A stretch of DNA of 64,000 nt, from the NCBI RefSeq assembly GCF_036181745.1, contig NZ_CP108080.1, forward strand, positions 6,265,501 to 6,329,500, in the 5' to 3' direction. Shown one piece after another: positions 27,709 through 36,300 of the stretch (position 1 is its first letter; each line of letters begins with the position of its first letter). Under the pieces are notes generated by a model. That model was not told the DNA's origin, did not search any database, and saw only the letters and a list, made by a program, of their open reading frames with translations. The translations under genes and the position numbers were made by a program. This DNA is from Streptomyces sp. NBC_00259 (GTDB taxonomy: Bacteria; Actinomycetota; Actinomycetes; Streptomycetales; Streptomycetaceae).

Positions 27709-28544
27709 CCATGCGCACCGGCAGGGCCGGACGGGCCGGCCAGTACCTGGCGCTCCTCGCGTATCTCGTCTTCCTCGCGTTCCCGTTCCTCTGGCTGGTC
27801 TCCACGGCCTTCAAGCCACCCGGGGAACTCGCCTCGCTCCACCCCACCTGGATCCCGCGGAACCCGACCCTCGAGAACTTCCGGCAGGCCTTCGGCGAAC
27901 AGCCACTGCTGCGGGCCGCCGCCAACAGTCTGGTCATCGCCCTGGCCGCGGCGCTCGTGGCGGTGGTCGTCGCGACCCCGATGGCCTATGTGACGGCCCG
28001 CCACCGCACCCGGCTTTCGAAGGCCGTCACCGGCTGGGTCGTGGTCAGCCAGGCGTTCCCGTTCGTCCTGCTGATCATTCCGCTGTTCCTGATCCTGAAG
28101 AACCTCCAGCTGGTCAACACCCTGACCGGCCTGGTGCTGGTGTACGTGGTGTGGTCGCTTCCGTTCGCGCTCTGGATGCTCACCGGCTACGTCCGGGCCG
28201 TGCCCGCCGAACTGGAGGAGGCCGCGGCCGTGGACGGCGCGGGCAGGGCCCGCATCCTCGTCTCGGTCACCGCGCCGCTGCTGGCGCCCGGCATCGCGGC
28301 CACCGCGATGTTCGCGTTCATCACGGCGTGGAACGAGTTCTTCTTCGCGCTCGTCCTGCTGAAGACCCCCGAGAAGCAGACGCTGCCGGTCGTCCTCACC
28401 CACTTCCTCGGCGCCGAGGGCGTCGCCGATCTCGGGCCGCTCGCCGCGGCCGCGTTCCTCGCGACGATCCCCTCGCTCGTGATCTTCGCGATCATCCAGA
28501 AACGGATCACCGGCGGAATGCTGGCGGGGGCGGTGAAGCACTGA
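27705..28544 (+). CDS. Sugar ABC transporter permease, MalG type
   Basis: 279 residues, six membrane helices, EAA loop EEAAAVDGAGRARILVSVTAP, and a C-terminal FAIIQKRITGGMLAGAVKH ending typical of CUT1 permeases. It overlaps the upstream permease by 4 nt and the binding protein by 1 nt (TGATG), so the three are translationally coupled. Confidence 0.92.
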   Translation: MTMRTGRAGRAGQYLALLAYLVFLAFPFLWLVSTAFKPPGELASLHPTWIPRNPTLENFRQAFGEQPLLRAAANSLVIALAAALVAVVVATPMAYVTARHRTRLSKAVTGWVVVSQAFPFVLLIIPLFLILKNLQLVNTLTGLVLVYVVWSLPFALWMLTGYVRAVPAELEEAAAVDGAGRARILVSVTAPLLAPGIAATAMFAFITAWNEFFFALVLLKTPEKQTLPVVLTHFLGAEGVADLGPLAAAAFLATIPSLVIFAIIQKRITGGMLAGAVKH

Positions 28545-29848
28545 TGAGACCACGCGTACCGGCACTGGCCGCGGCGGCCATGGCGTTCGTCCTGCTGCTG
28601 GCCGGCTGCTCCGGCGAGGACTCCTCACGGACCGACGGGAAGATCACCCTCCGCTTCCAGTCGCTGGCCTGGCAGGAGGAATCCGTCGCCGCCAACAAGG
28701 AACTCGTGAAGGAGTGGAACGCCACCCACCCCCGGGTGCGGGTCGAGTACGTCCAGGGCAGCTGGGACAGCGTCCACGACCAGCTGCTCACCTCCTTCGA
28801 GGGCGGTGAGGCGCCCGACATCATCCATGACGCCTCCGACGACCTCGCCGACTTCGCCTACGGCGGCTATCTCGCCGATCTGCGCGGGCTGCTGCCCGCC
28901 CGGCTCACCGCCGACATCCCGCGGCAGAGCTGGGAGACGACGACCTTCGGCGACGGCGTCCACGGGGTCCCGTTCCTCCAGGAACCCCGTGTCCTCATCG
29001 CCAACAAGAAGATCCTCGACGCCTCCGGTGCCCGGATCCCGACGCCGCGGGAGCCGTGGAGCTGGGAGGAGTTCCGCGGCGTCGCCAAGAAGCTGACGGC
29101 GCATCTGGGCGAAGGGAGGTACGGCGTGGCCTGGCCGCTGAAGGATCCGGTCTCGGCCACGCTGAACCTCGGGCTCTCTGCGGGCGGGCGGATGTTCCAG
29201 CGGGGCGCGGACGACAAGGTGCGCATCGAGTTCACCGATGCCGACGCGGTCGTCCCCGGGACCGTCCACGACCAGGTCACGGTGGACGGCAGCGCGTCGC
29301 CGACCGCGCTCGGCGGGGGCGGCTCCGACGCCCTGCCCGGCTTCTTCGCGGGCAAGTACGCGATGGTCCCGCTGGGCTTCTCGTACCGGCAGCAGATCGC
29401 GCAGCAGGCGCCCGAGGGCTTCGAGTGGACCGTGCTGCCCGCGCCCGCCGGCCGGGCGGGGCTCGCACAGGGCGTCAGCCCGCAGACCCTGTCGGTCGCC
29501 GAGGACAGCCCGTACAAGAAGGAGGCGGTCGCCTTCATCGACTTCCTGCTGCGGCCGGCGAACATGGTGCGGCTCGCGAAGGGCGACTGGATGCTGCCGA
29601 CGGGCCGGCAGGCGCTCGCCGATCCGTCGCTGAGGACCGCCGAGAACGGCTGGGCGACCGGCGCGGCGCTCGCGCGGCATCTGAGGTCGGCGCCCGCGCA
29701 GTCGGTGCGGGGCTATCCGGAGTGGAAGGACAAGGTGGCGACGCCCGCGCTCCAGGAGTACTACTCCGGCGGCATCGACCGCGCGGAGCTGAGGAAACGC
29801 CTGGTCAAGGACGGGAATCTGGTCCTCGCCCGCTATCAGCGGCAGTAG
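28544..29848 (+). CDS. Extracellular sugar-binding lipoprotein
   Basis: 434 residues. Lipoprotein signal: MRPRVPAL, hydrophobic stretch and lipobox LLAGC with Cys near residue 24. The mature protein is a CUT1 solute-binding protein (family 1): RFQSLAWQEE, HDQLLTSFEGGEAPDIIHDA and WSWEEFRGVAKKL are typical. It would capture an oligosaccharide at the outer membrane face of the cytoplasmic membrane. In this cluster the binding protein follows the permeases, the reverse of the common order. The ligand is unknown; no glycosidase or LacI regulator adjoins it. Confidence 0.92.
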   Translation: MRPRVPALAAAAMAFVLLLAGCSGEDSSRTDGKITLRFQSLAWQEESVAANKELVKEWNATHPRVRVEYVQGSWDSVHDQLLTSFEGGEAPDIIHDASDDLADFAYGGYLADLRGLLPARLTADIPRQSWETTTFGDGVHGVPFLQEPRVLIANKKILDASGARIPTPREPWSWEEFRGVAKKLTAHLGEGRYGVAWPLKDPVSATLNLGLSAGGRMFQRGADDKVRIEFTDADAVVPGTVHDQVTVDGSASPTALGGGGSDALPGFFAGKYAMVPLGFSYRQQIAQQAPEGFEWTVLPAPAGRAGLAQGVSPQTLSVAEDSPYKKEAVAFIDFLLRPANMVRLAKGDWMLPTGRQALADPSLRTAENGWATGAALARHLRSAPAQSVRGYPEWKDKVATPALQEYYSGGIDRAELRKRLVKDGNLVLARYQRQ

Positions 29849-29896
29849 GCGGCAGAGGGAGGTCATACGGCCGGGCCACATGGCCGGATCATTACG

Positions 29897-29926
29897 TTGC
29901 ACGAGACGTATCGTCTCGTTTAGTCT
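29897..29926 (+). promoter_or_regulatory. mgt promoter with embedded 19-bp operator
   Basis: TTGCAC (29897-29902), 18-bp spacer, TAGTCT (29921-29926), then 7 nt to the ATG at 29934. Between and across them lies a perfect dyad: ACGAGACG (29901-29908), TAT, CGTCTCGT (29912-29919). This is the form of a TetR-family site and would block polymerase when occupied. No TetR gene lies in the neighbourhood. Confidence 0.8.
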
Positions 29927-29933
29927 GGGGCGC

Positions 29934-31127
29934 ATGACCGAATCCCAGCGTGCCCATGTCGCCATGTTCTCCATCGCCGCCCACGGGCACGTGAACCCGA
30001 GCCTCGAAGTGATCCGGGAACTCGTGGCCCGCGGGCACCGTGTCAGCTACGCGATTCCCCCGGCCTTCGCCGAGAAGGTCGCCGCCACCGGCGCCGAACC
30101 GGTGCTCTACACCTCCACGCTCCCGACCGACGACGAGCCGGAGGCGTGGGGCACGGAGCTGATCGACAACATCGAACCGTTCCTGCGCGACGCGATCCAG
30201 GCGCTGCCGCAACTGGCCGAGGCGTTCGCCGGGGACGAGCCCGACCTCGTCCTGCACGACATCACCTCCTACCCGGCGCGCGTGCTCGCCCACCGCTGGG
30301 GCGTGCCCGCCGTGTCCCTCTCGCCGAACCTCGTCGCCTGGGAGGGCTACGAGGAGGAGGTCGGCGAGCCGATGACGGCCGGGCTCAAGGAGAGCGAGCG
30401 CGGCCGCGCGTACTACGCCCGCTTCGAGGCATGGCTCGCCGAGAACGGCATCGACACCCACCCCGACCCGTTCGTCGGCCGCCCGCGGCGCTCCCTCGTC
30501 CTGATCCCGAGGGCGCTGCAGCCGAACGCCGACCGGGTCGACGAGTCGGTCCACACCTTCGTCGGCGCCTGCCAGGGGGAGCGCGGCGAGCAGGGGCAGT
30601 GGCGGCGGCCGGCCGGCGCGGAGAAGGTGCTGCTGGTCTCCCTGGGCTCGACCTTCACCAAACAGCCCGCCTTCTACCGGGAATGTGTGAAGGCTTTCGG
30701 TGATCTGCCCGGATGGCATGTGGTGCTGCAGATCGGCGCGTTCGTGGACGCCGCCGAGCTGGGGCCGCTCCCCGCGAACGTCGAGGCCCACAGCTGGGTG
30801 CCGCAGCTGGCGATCCTGAAGCAGGCGGACGCCTTCATCACCCATGCCGGGGCGGGCGGCAGCCAGGAGGGCCTCGCCACGGCGACGCCCATGGTCGCGG
30901 TCCCGCAGGCCGTCGACCAGTTCGGCAACGCCGACATGCTCGCGTCGCTCGGCGTGGCCCGTCATGTCCCCATGGAGGAGGCCACCGCGGACACCCTGCG
31001 CGAGGCGGTCCTCGCCCTGGCCGGTGACCCGGAGGTGGCCCGCAGGCTCAACGACGTCAGGCTCTCGATGGCGGGCGAGGGCGGGACGACGCGCGCCGCC
31101 GACCTGATCGAGGCGGAACTCCTTTAG
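29934..31127 (+). CDS. mgt: Macrolide glucosyltransferase (OleD/Mgt type)
   Basis: 397 residues, GT1 GT-B fold. It is strikingly close to the OleD/OleI family: HVAMFSIAAHGHVNPSLEVI at the N-terminus (with the catalytic His), LVLHDITSYPARVLAHRWG, and the donor motif HSWVPQLAILKQADAFITHA followed by GGSQEGLATATPM and the VDQFGNAD end. These enzymes transfer glucose from UDP-glucose to the 2'-OH of macrolide amino sugars, inactivating the drug. It ends before a strong hairpin. Leaderless start at 29934; the in-frame ATG at 29880 would lie upstream of the promoter. Confidence 0.95.
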   Translation: MTESQRAHVAMFSIAAHGHVNPSLEVIRELVARGHRVSYAIPPAFAEKVAATGAEPVLYTSTLPTDDEPEAWGTELIDNIEPFLRDAIQALPQLAEAFAGDEPDLVLHDITSYPARVLAHRWGVPAVSLSPNLVAWEGYEEEVGEPMTAGLKESERGRAYYARFEAWLAENGIDTHPDPFVGRPRRSLVLIPRALQPNADRVDESVHTFVGACQGERGEQGQWRRPAGAEKVLLVSLGSTFTKQPAFYRECVKAFGDLPGWHVVLQIGAFVDAAELGPLPANVEAHSWVPQLAILKQADAFITHAGAGGSQEGLATATPMVAVPQAVDQFGNADMLASLGVARHVPMEEATADTLREAVLALAGDPEVARRLNDVRLSMAGEGGTTRAADLIEAELL

Positions 31128-31150
31128 TTCAGAACCCTTCCGGCGCTGGT

Positions 31151-31181
31151 CACGGATCGGGCCCGATCCGGCCGATCCGTG
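31151..31181 (+). terminator. Candidate terminator of mgt
   Basis: Perfect 10-bp arms CACGGATCGG and CCGATCCGTG with an 11-nt loop, 24 nt after the mgt stop. No U-tract. Confidence 0.65.
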
Positions 31182-31554
31182 AGCCCCTGCCGGGTTGTTC
31201 GCGCTGCCCGGACGGTGTTTACCGGTGTTTCCCGGTGACCGCGGGGCGCGGAATTGACCCGGTACCGCGGTGGGGCCGACGGCGTTTACCCGCATTCCCG
31301 GCGGTCACACGGCGCGGACATCGTGGGCACATTATCTCGACGGAATTTCCCTGTGTGTAAGGAAAGTTCGACCAGGAGTCCGACTTGTGGAGGCCTGGCC
31401 GATTTCGTATGACAAACTCTTGTTGATCAAGTCACAGCTGGATGAAGGTCTTGATCTGGGCGCGTCAATCGGTCAGGGTTTCGAGTCAGCCGCCGGAGAT
31501 TTTCCTTCCGGCGGCCATTCCCCCCACAAATTGATGACGAGGAGTCCCCTCTTC
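31182..31554 (+). promoter_or_regulatory. Long upstream region of the subtilisin gene with a leader hairpin
   Basis: This 373-bp stretch is locally less GC-rich than its surroundings and holds no convincing gene. A perfect 9-bp inverted repeat, GCCGCCGGA (31489-31497) and TCCGGCGGC (31507-31515) with a 9-nt loop, sits 40 nt before the ATG. TTTCC/GGAAA near 31346-31363 could form a second small stem. I cannot fix the promoter with confidence. The frame of the protease is open back to 31270 but shows no homology. Confidence 0.5.
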
Positions 31555-32757
31555 ATGGCAACTCACAAGCGCCCGACCAGGATCAAGCTGACCGCGGCGA
31601 TAACCGCCGTGGCCGCCGCCGCCGGAGTGACCGTCCTCGGAACCTCCTTCGCCGGGGCCGCGACGGCTCCCGCCGAGGGCACGATCTACGGAGCGAACGC
31701 CGAAGGCGCCGTCGCCGGAAGCTACATCGTCCTGCTGGACGAGAAGGCCGACAACAAGTCGCTGGCGAAGGAGTACGGCGGCACGCTGCAGCGCAACTAC
31801 ACCTCCGCCGTCAACGGCTTCTCCGCCAGCGGGCTTTCGGAGACCGAGGCCAAGCGCCTCGCCGCCGACCCGGCCGTCGACAAGGTCGTCCAGAACAAGA
31901 AGTTCACCATCAACGCCACCCAGGACAACCCGCCGTCCTGGGGCCTGGACCGCATCGACCAGGCGGACACCGCGGGGGACAGCAAGTACACCTACCCCGA
32001 CGGCGCCGGCGAGGGCGTCACGGCGTACGTCATCGACACCGGAGTCCGCGTCACGCACAAGGACTTCGAGGGCCGCGCCAGCCACGGCTTCGACGCGATC
32101 GACAACGACGAGACCGCCGACGACGGCAACGGCCACGGCACCCATGTGGCGGGCACCATCGCCGGCGCCTCCCACGGAGTCGCCAAGAAGGCCAAGATCG
32201 TCGCCGTGCGCGTGCTCGACGACAGCGGCTCGGGCACCACCGAGCAGGTCGTCGCCGGTATCGACTGGGTCACCAAGAACCACCAGGGCCCGTCCGTCGC
32301 CAACATGAGCCTCGGCGGCGGCGCCGACCCGGCGCTCGACGAGGCCGTGCAGAAGGCCATCGCCTCCGGCGTGACCTTCGGCGTGGCCGCGGGCAACGAG
32401 TCCAGCGACGCCGGCCAGGGCTCCCCGTCCCGCGTCAAGGAGGCCATCACCGTCGCCTCCTCGACCAAGGACGACCAGCAGTCCGACTTCTCCAACTTCG
32501 GCTCGGTCGTGGACATCTACGCCCCGGGCTCGGACATCACCTCGGCCTGGAACGACAGCGACGAGGGCACCAAGACCATCTCCGGTACGTCGATGGCGAC
32601 CCCGCACGTCGTCGGCGCCGCCGCGGTCTACCTCGCGGCCCACCAGGACGCCACGCCCGATCAGGTCGCCAAGGCCCTGACGGACGGCGCCACGCCCGAC
32701 AAGATCGCCAACCCGAGCGAGGGCACGCCCAACAAGCTGCTGAAGGTCGTCGAGTAG
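31555..32757 (+). CDS. Secreted subtilisin-like serine protease (S8)
   Basis: 400 residues. Signal peptide MATHKRPTRIKL plus hydrophobic stretch to an AGA-type site near 37; I9 propeptide (about 54-120, SYIVLLDEKADNKSLAKEYG); S8 catalytic domain with Asp161 (AYVIDTGV), His194 (GNGHGTHVAG), oxyanion Asn281 (AAGNES) and Ser346 (SGTSMATPHV). It ends soon after the domain, without a C-terminal P or PPC domain, like short aqualysin/proteinase-K-type enzymes. No cysteines. GAGGAGT lies 11 nt before the ATG. Confidence 0.95.
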   Translation: MATHKRPTRIKLTAAITAVAAAAGVTVLGTSFAGAATAPAEGTIYGANAEGAVAGSYIVLLDEKADNKSLAKEYGGTLQRNYTSAVNGFSASGLSETEAKRLAADPAVDKVVQNKKFTINATQDNPPSWGLDRIDQADTAGDSKYTYPDGAGEGVTAYVIDTGVRVTHKDFEGRASHGFDAIDNDETADDGNGHGTHVAGTIAGASHGVAKKAKIVAVRVLDDSGSGTTEQVVAGIDWVTKNHQGPSVANMSLGGGADPALDEAVQKAIASGVTFGVAAGNESSDAGQGSPSRVKEAITVASSTKDDQQSDFSNFGSVVDIYAPGSDITSAWNDSDEGTKTISGTSMATPHVVGAAAVYLAAHQDATPDQVAKALTDGATPDKIANPSEGTPNKLLKVVE

Positions 32758-32779
32758 TCAACGACGGACGGCAACATGC

Positions 32780-32820
32780 GACGGCCGCCGCGCCCTCCCC
32801 CACGGGGCGCGGCGGCCGTC
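32780..32820 (+). terminator. Strong terminator hairpin after the protease gene
   Basis: Perfect 16-bp arms (32780-32795 and 32805-32820) with a 9-nt loop, 22 nt after the stop. The 3' arm ends 1 nt before the -10 box TATGGT of the next gene. Confidence 0.85.
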
Positions 32821-32833
32821 CTATGGTGTGACC

Positions 32834-33397
32834 ATGGCGAAGACGCAGGCATATGCGGCGCTGCTGCGCGGGATCAACATCGGCGGCCACCGCAGGGTCC
32901 CCATGGCGGATCTGGGCACGCTGCTGACCGGACTCGGCCACGGCGACGTCCGTACCTATCTGCAGAGCGGCAACGCCGTCTTCACCAGTGCCTCCGGCGA
33001 CGCAGACGACACGCTCGCCCGGGGCATCGAGAAGGCCGTCGAGGCACATTTCGGCTTCACCGTCGACTGCCTGGTCCGTGCCGCGCCCTATCTCGCCTCC
33101 GTCGTCGCGGACTGCCCCTTCCCCGCGGCCGAACTGGAGGGCAGGCAACTGCACGTCACCTACTTCTCGGAGCACATCGACCCGCAGCGGTTCGACTCCG
33201 TCGACGCGCCGGCGTTCCTGCCGGAGGAGTTCCGGCTCGGCGAGCGCGCGCTGTATCTGTACGCGCCCCACGGACTCGGCCGGTCCAAGCTCGCCGAAAC
33301 GCTCTCCCGGCCCCGCATGACCAAAGGGGTCATCGCCACGACCCGTAACTGGAACACCGTCGTCAAGCTGGCCGAGATGACCGGAGGAAGCGCGTGA
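32834..33397 (+). CDS. DUF1697 family protein
   Basis: 187 residues. The DUF1697 signature is present: YAALLRGINIGGHRRVPMADL at the N-terminus, the LQSGNAVF motif and a C-terminal GVIATTRNWNTVVKLAEM. The family is widespread, small and of unknown function. TATGGT (32822-32827) is 6 nt before the ATG at 32834, indicating a leaderless transcript; a GTG at 32828 would add two residues. It overlaps the following gene by 4 nt. Confidence 0.88.
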   Translation: MAKTQAYAALLRGINIGGHRRVPMADLGTLLTGLGHGDVRTYLQSGNAVFTSASGDADDTLARGIEKAVEAHFGFTVDCLVRAAPYLASVVADCPFPAAELEGRQLHVTYFSEHIDPQRFDSVDAPAFLPEEFRLGERALYLYAPHGLGRSKLAETLSRPRMTKGVIATTRNWNTVVKLAEMTGGSA

Positions 33398-33792
33398 GCC
33401 CCGAGGAGGTCGCCGACGCCGCCGCGGTGGACGCCGCCATCGAGGGCGAGCTGCGCCTCCTCGACCCCGCCGTCCGGGCCGAGCCCGACGTCCTCGCCGG
33501 GCTGCTGCACCCGGAGTTCCTGGAGTTCGGCGTGTCCGGCCGCCGCTGGGACCGTGACGCGATCGTCGCGGCGCTGGCCGAGGAGGGCTCCCGGGCCCTC
33601 GACCCGATCACCGCGTCCGGGATGAAGGGCACCCGGCTCGCCCCCGACGTCGTGCACCTGACGTTCGTCACCGAGCTGGCCGGCCGCCGGGCCCACCGCA
33701 GTTCACTGTGGCGGCGCACCGACGGCGGCTGGCGGCTGTACTTCCACCAGGGCACGCCGTTCAGTGCCGACGCGAGCTCCGGCGCCAGCTGA
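33394..33792 (+). CDS. DUF4440 / SnoaL-like small protein
   Basis: 132 residues from a GTG that overlaps the previous stop. NTF2-like cone fold features: helical start with AIEGELRLLDPAVRAEPD, then LLHPEFLEFGVSGRRWDRDAIV and a C-terminal sheet ending RRTDGGWRLYFHQGTPF. Such proteins bind small ligands or act as isomerase-like enzymes; no specific role can be assigned. Its 3' end overlaps the minus-strand DUF4236-like gene by 32 bp. Confidence 0.85.
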   Translation: MSPEEVADAAAVDAAIEGELRLLDPAVRAEPDVLAGLLHPEFLEFGVSGRRWDRDAIVAALAEEGSRALDPITASGMKGTRLAPDVVHLTFVTELAGRRAHRSSLWRRTDGGWRLYFHQGTPFSADASSGAS

Positions 33793-33952
33793 AGCCACCG
33801 GGCAGGCGCACCGAAGCGCTGCTGCGGCCGTCGCTGCTCCGGGTGACCCGGGCCCGGCGCGTGCCGAGACTCAGGGACCAGCCGTGCGTGCCGATGTGCA
33901 GATGCATCAGCCTCGGGATGATCGTGATCCGCTTGTGGTAATAAAGCGACAT
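33761..33952 (-). CDS. Small DUF4236-like protein
   Basis: 63 residues, hidden inside a longer open frame. The start ATG (33952-33950) has an ideal AGGAGG 5 nt upstream. The sequence MSLYYHKRITIIPRLMHLHI, then GTHGWSLSLGTRRARVTRSS and SVRLPGGFSW, has the alternating pattern and G-x-S-x-S-x-G motif of DUF4236 (short basic beta-rich proteins of unknown function). It converges on and overlaps the DUF4440 gene by 32 bp. Confidence 0.75.
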   Translation of the reverse strand: MSLYYHKRITIIPRLMHLHIGTHGWSLSLGTRRARVTRSSDGRSSASVRLPGGFSWRRSSRRH

Positions 33953-34091
33953 GTCGGCCTCCTCGTAGCCATCGTGCGCGCCCGAGGCGGCGCGGCTGTC
34001 ACGGCAACGCCACGGTCGTGTCACCGCTCCTCCGGACGGGCCAACGCGCCCGCACCCCTCGCTGTCGGTGCCGCGCCCTATCGTCGGTTCC

Positions 34092-34556
34092 ATGTACGAC
34101 GACGGGGACGGACCGCCACGGGCAGCCGGCGCGGACGACGCGAGGACCCGGGCCGCCGAGGTGCGGGTCGCGTTCGAGGGCCTGCTGCAGATCCGCCGGC
34201 TGACGCACACCGGCGCCGGCGACCCGGTGGCGAGTCCGGCACCCTGGGAACTCGGCCGGCCGGTCCGGGCCGTCGCCCTCGCGCTGGAGGCCGCCGGGAT
34301 CACCCCGTCCGCGGTCGACACCGCCACCGGGCAGCGGGTGGCGACGGGTTACCGCGTCCGCGCGGCGGAGGCGGAGCCGGGGACCGTCACCGTCGAATGG
34401 CTCGGCCCGCCCGGCAGCGGAGCCGCCGGCCAGGAGGAGAGCGCGCTCACCGACTGCGCACGCGTGCTGGACCGCCTCGGCTGGGACGCGCTGATCTACC
34501 GGGGCCGGGCCCGCCGCCGCTTCCTGGAGGTCCGCCCACCGCACACCGGGCCCTGA
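34092..34556 (+). CDS. Hypothetical protein
   Basis: 154 residues. I do not recognise it. It is soluble, has a Gly/Ala-rich middle, one cysteine and a C-terminal basic GRARRRFLEVRPP segment. TATCGT (34079-34084) is 7 nt before the ATG at 34092, consistent with a leaderless mRNA; 34068 is an alternative start. It converges on the chelatase gene with a 24-bp gap. Confidence 0.65.
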   Translation: MYDDGDGPPRAAGADDARTRAAEVRVAFEGLLQIRRLTHTGAGDPVASPAPWELGRPVRAVALALEAAGITPSAVDTATGQRVATGYRVRAAEAEPGTVTVEWLGPPGSGAAGQEESALTDCARVLDRLGWDALIYRGRARRRFLEVRPPHTGP

Positions 34557-34580
34557 ACCGGACCGGCCCCTGTCGCCCGC

Positions 34581-35381
34581 TCAGCCCGCCGCGGCGAGAC
34601 CCGGCACGAGGGCCGACGCCTCCTCGTACCGCTCCAGCAGCAGCCGTGCCAGCTCCGGCGACGGGCCGAGGACACCGGCCAGGACATCGGCGCCCGCCGC
34701 GCCCGCACCGGCGGCGATACGGTCCGGGAGCCGGCCGGGGGCGATCACGTACGGCGCCACCGCCACCCGCGCGACGCCCTCGGCGCGCAGCGCCCGTACC
34801 GCGTCCTCGGGGCGGGGCGGGCTCGCGGCGGTCACAGCGGAGGCGAACGCAGGTCGCACGGCGCACCAACCGGTGTGCCGCAGCTCCCGCCCCATATCAG
34901 CGATCACTGCGATCGCCTCCGGGTCGGAGGAGCCCGCCGAGGCCAGGACCACCCCGGTCGAGCGCTTGTCGGCCGGGGTGAGCCCTGCCTCGTACAGCCG
35001 GCGCTCCACCGCGTCCAGGAGCAGCGGGGACGGGCCGAGGACGTCGGCCTGGGTGATCCGCAGCCGCGGGTGGCGGGCCCTCGCCTCGTTCAGCACGGAC
35101 GGGATGTCGGCCTTCGCGTGGAAGGCCCGCGTCAGCAGCAGCGGGAGCGCCACCACCTCCCGCACGCCGTCGTTCGCCATCCGCTCCAGTACCTGAGGCA
35201 CGGACGGCGCGTTGAAGTCGAGGAACGCCGTCGACACCCGCAGCTCCGGCACCCCCCTGGACCCCTGCGGACCCGGGGGGACCCCCTGCGACCGCAGACG
35301 CCGCACCAGGGCGTGCACCGTCGCGGCGTGCCGCGGGTCGCGGCTGCCGTGGGCGATGACGAGGAGAGCGGGGCCGTGCAT
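34581..35381 (-). CDS. Sirohydrochlorin chelatase, CbiX/SirB type
   Basis: 266 residues with two CbiX repeats. Active-site histidines are recognisable in VIAHGSRDPRHAATVHALV and LTRAFHAKADIPSVL. In this position it most likely inserts Fe2+ into sirohydrochlorin, making siroheme for the sulfite reductase at the head of the cluster. It is the last gene of the ssu group, 10 bp from the permease gene. A cobalt-chelating role in B12 synthesis is the alternative. Confidence 0.85.
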   Translation of the reverse strand: MHGPALLVIAHGSRDPRHAATVHALVRRLRSQGVPPGPQGSRGVPELRVSTAFLDFNAPSVPQVLERMANDGVREVVALPLLLTRAFHAKADIPSVLNEARARHPRLRITQADVLGPSPLLLDAVERRLYEAGLTPADKRSTGVVLASAGSSDPEAIAVIADMGRELRHTGWCAVRPAFASAVTAASPPRPEDAVRALRAEGVARVAVAPYVIAPGRLPDRIAAGAGAAGADVLAGVLGPSPELARLLLERYEEASALVPGLAAAG

Positions 35382-35391
35382 CAGTGGATCC

Positions 35392-36300
35392 TCAGCTCTT
35401 GACCAGCAGACCGCGGCCGCGCAGCACCCGGCGCTCCAGCGGGCTGAAGACGATCAGGTCGATGGCGATACCGACGATCAGGATGAGGATGATCGCGAGG
35501 AACACTCCGGGCATGTCGATGTTGTTGCGGCCGTTCTCCAGCAACTGGCCGAGCCCCAGGCCCAGTTCGGGCGAGGACGCGATGATCTCCGCCGCCATCA
35601 GCGAGCGCCACGAGAAGGCCCAGCCCTGCTTCAGACCGGCCAGATAGCCCGGCAGCGCGGCCGGCATGACGATGTGCCAGGTGCCCTTCAGGCCGGTGGC
35701 GCCCATGGTCCGCCCGGCACGCAGGAACAGCGGCGGCACCTGGTCGACACCCGAGACGAGCCCGTTGGCGATCGACGGCACCGCGCCGAGCAGGATGACC
35801 GCGTACATCATCGAGTCGTTCAGACCCAGCCAGATGACGGCCGGCGGCACCCACGCCACCGACGGCAGCGACTGCAGACCGGACAGGATCGGTCCGATCG
35901 CGGCGCGGACGAACTTCACCCGGGCCACCAGCAGACCCAGCGGCGTACCGATGGCCAGGGCCAGCAGGAACCCGAACAGGCCCCGCGACACGCTGGTCCA
36001 GACGACCTCCAGCAGGGTGCCCTGCAGCCACATGTCGGTCAGGCCCGTCCACACCGAGGACGGCGACGGCAGCTTGTCCTCGGTCGTCACCTTCGCGGAG
36101 ACGAGGACCTGCCAGACGACCAGCACCAGGCCGATCGCCACGACCGGCGGCAGGACCTTCCTGACGAGGACCTCGCGCACCGGCGTACGGCGTATCTCGA
36201 CGGCGTCGAGCGCGTCCAGGCCGGCCTCGAGACCGGCCAGGTCGTCCGCCTTCGCCGGCGTCTTCCCCGCGGCGTCGTCACGGACTTCAGTGCTGGCCAT
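35392..36300 (-). CDS. ssuC: Aliphatic sulfonate/taurine ABC permease SsuC
   Basis: 302 residues, about six membrane helices in the second two-thirds and a hydrophilic 50-residue N-terminus. The EAA-type loop lies around ALPGYLAGLKQGWAFSWRSLM, and the family-specific GLGLGQLLENGRNN follows. GGGGAG is 9 nt before the ATG at 36300, which overlaps the ATPase gene by 14 nt; a GTG at 36318 is possible. It forms the channel for sulfonate import with SsuB and SsuA. Confidence 0.88.
   Translation of the reverse strand: MASTEVRDDAAGKTPAKADDLAGLEAGLDALDAVEIRRTPVREVLVRKVLPPVVAIGLVLVVWQVLVSAKVTTEDKLPSPSSVWTGLTDMWLQGTLLEVVWTSVSRGLFGFLLALAIGTPLGLLVARVKFVRAAIGPILSGLQSLPSVAWVPPAVIWLGLNDSMMYAVILLGAVPSIANGLVSGVDQVPPLFLRAGRTMGATGLKGTWHIVMPAALPGYLAGLKQGWAFSWRSLMAAEIIASSPELGLGLGQLLENGRNNIDMPGVFLAIILILIVGIAIDLIVFSPLERRVLRGRGLLVKS

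Noticed and set aside
31270..31554. N-terminal extension of the subtilisin
   Set aside because: Signal peptide starts at 31555 after GAGGAGT; the upstream frame is open by chance in a regulatory leader.
33708..33941. 77-residue plus-strand ORF after DUF4440
   Set aside because: Antisense to the DUF4236-like gene, basic low-complexity, no ribosome site.
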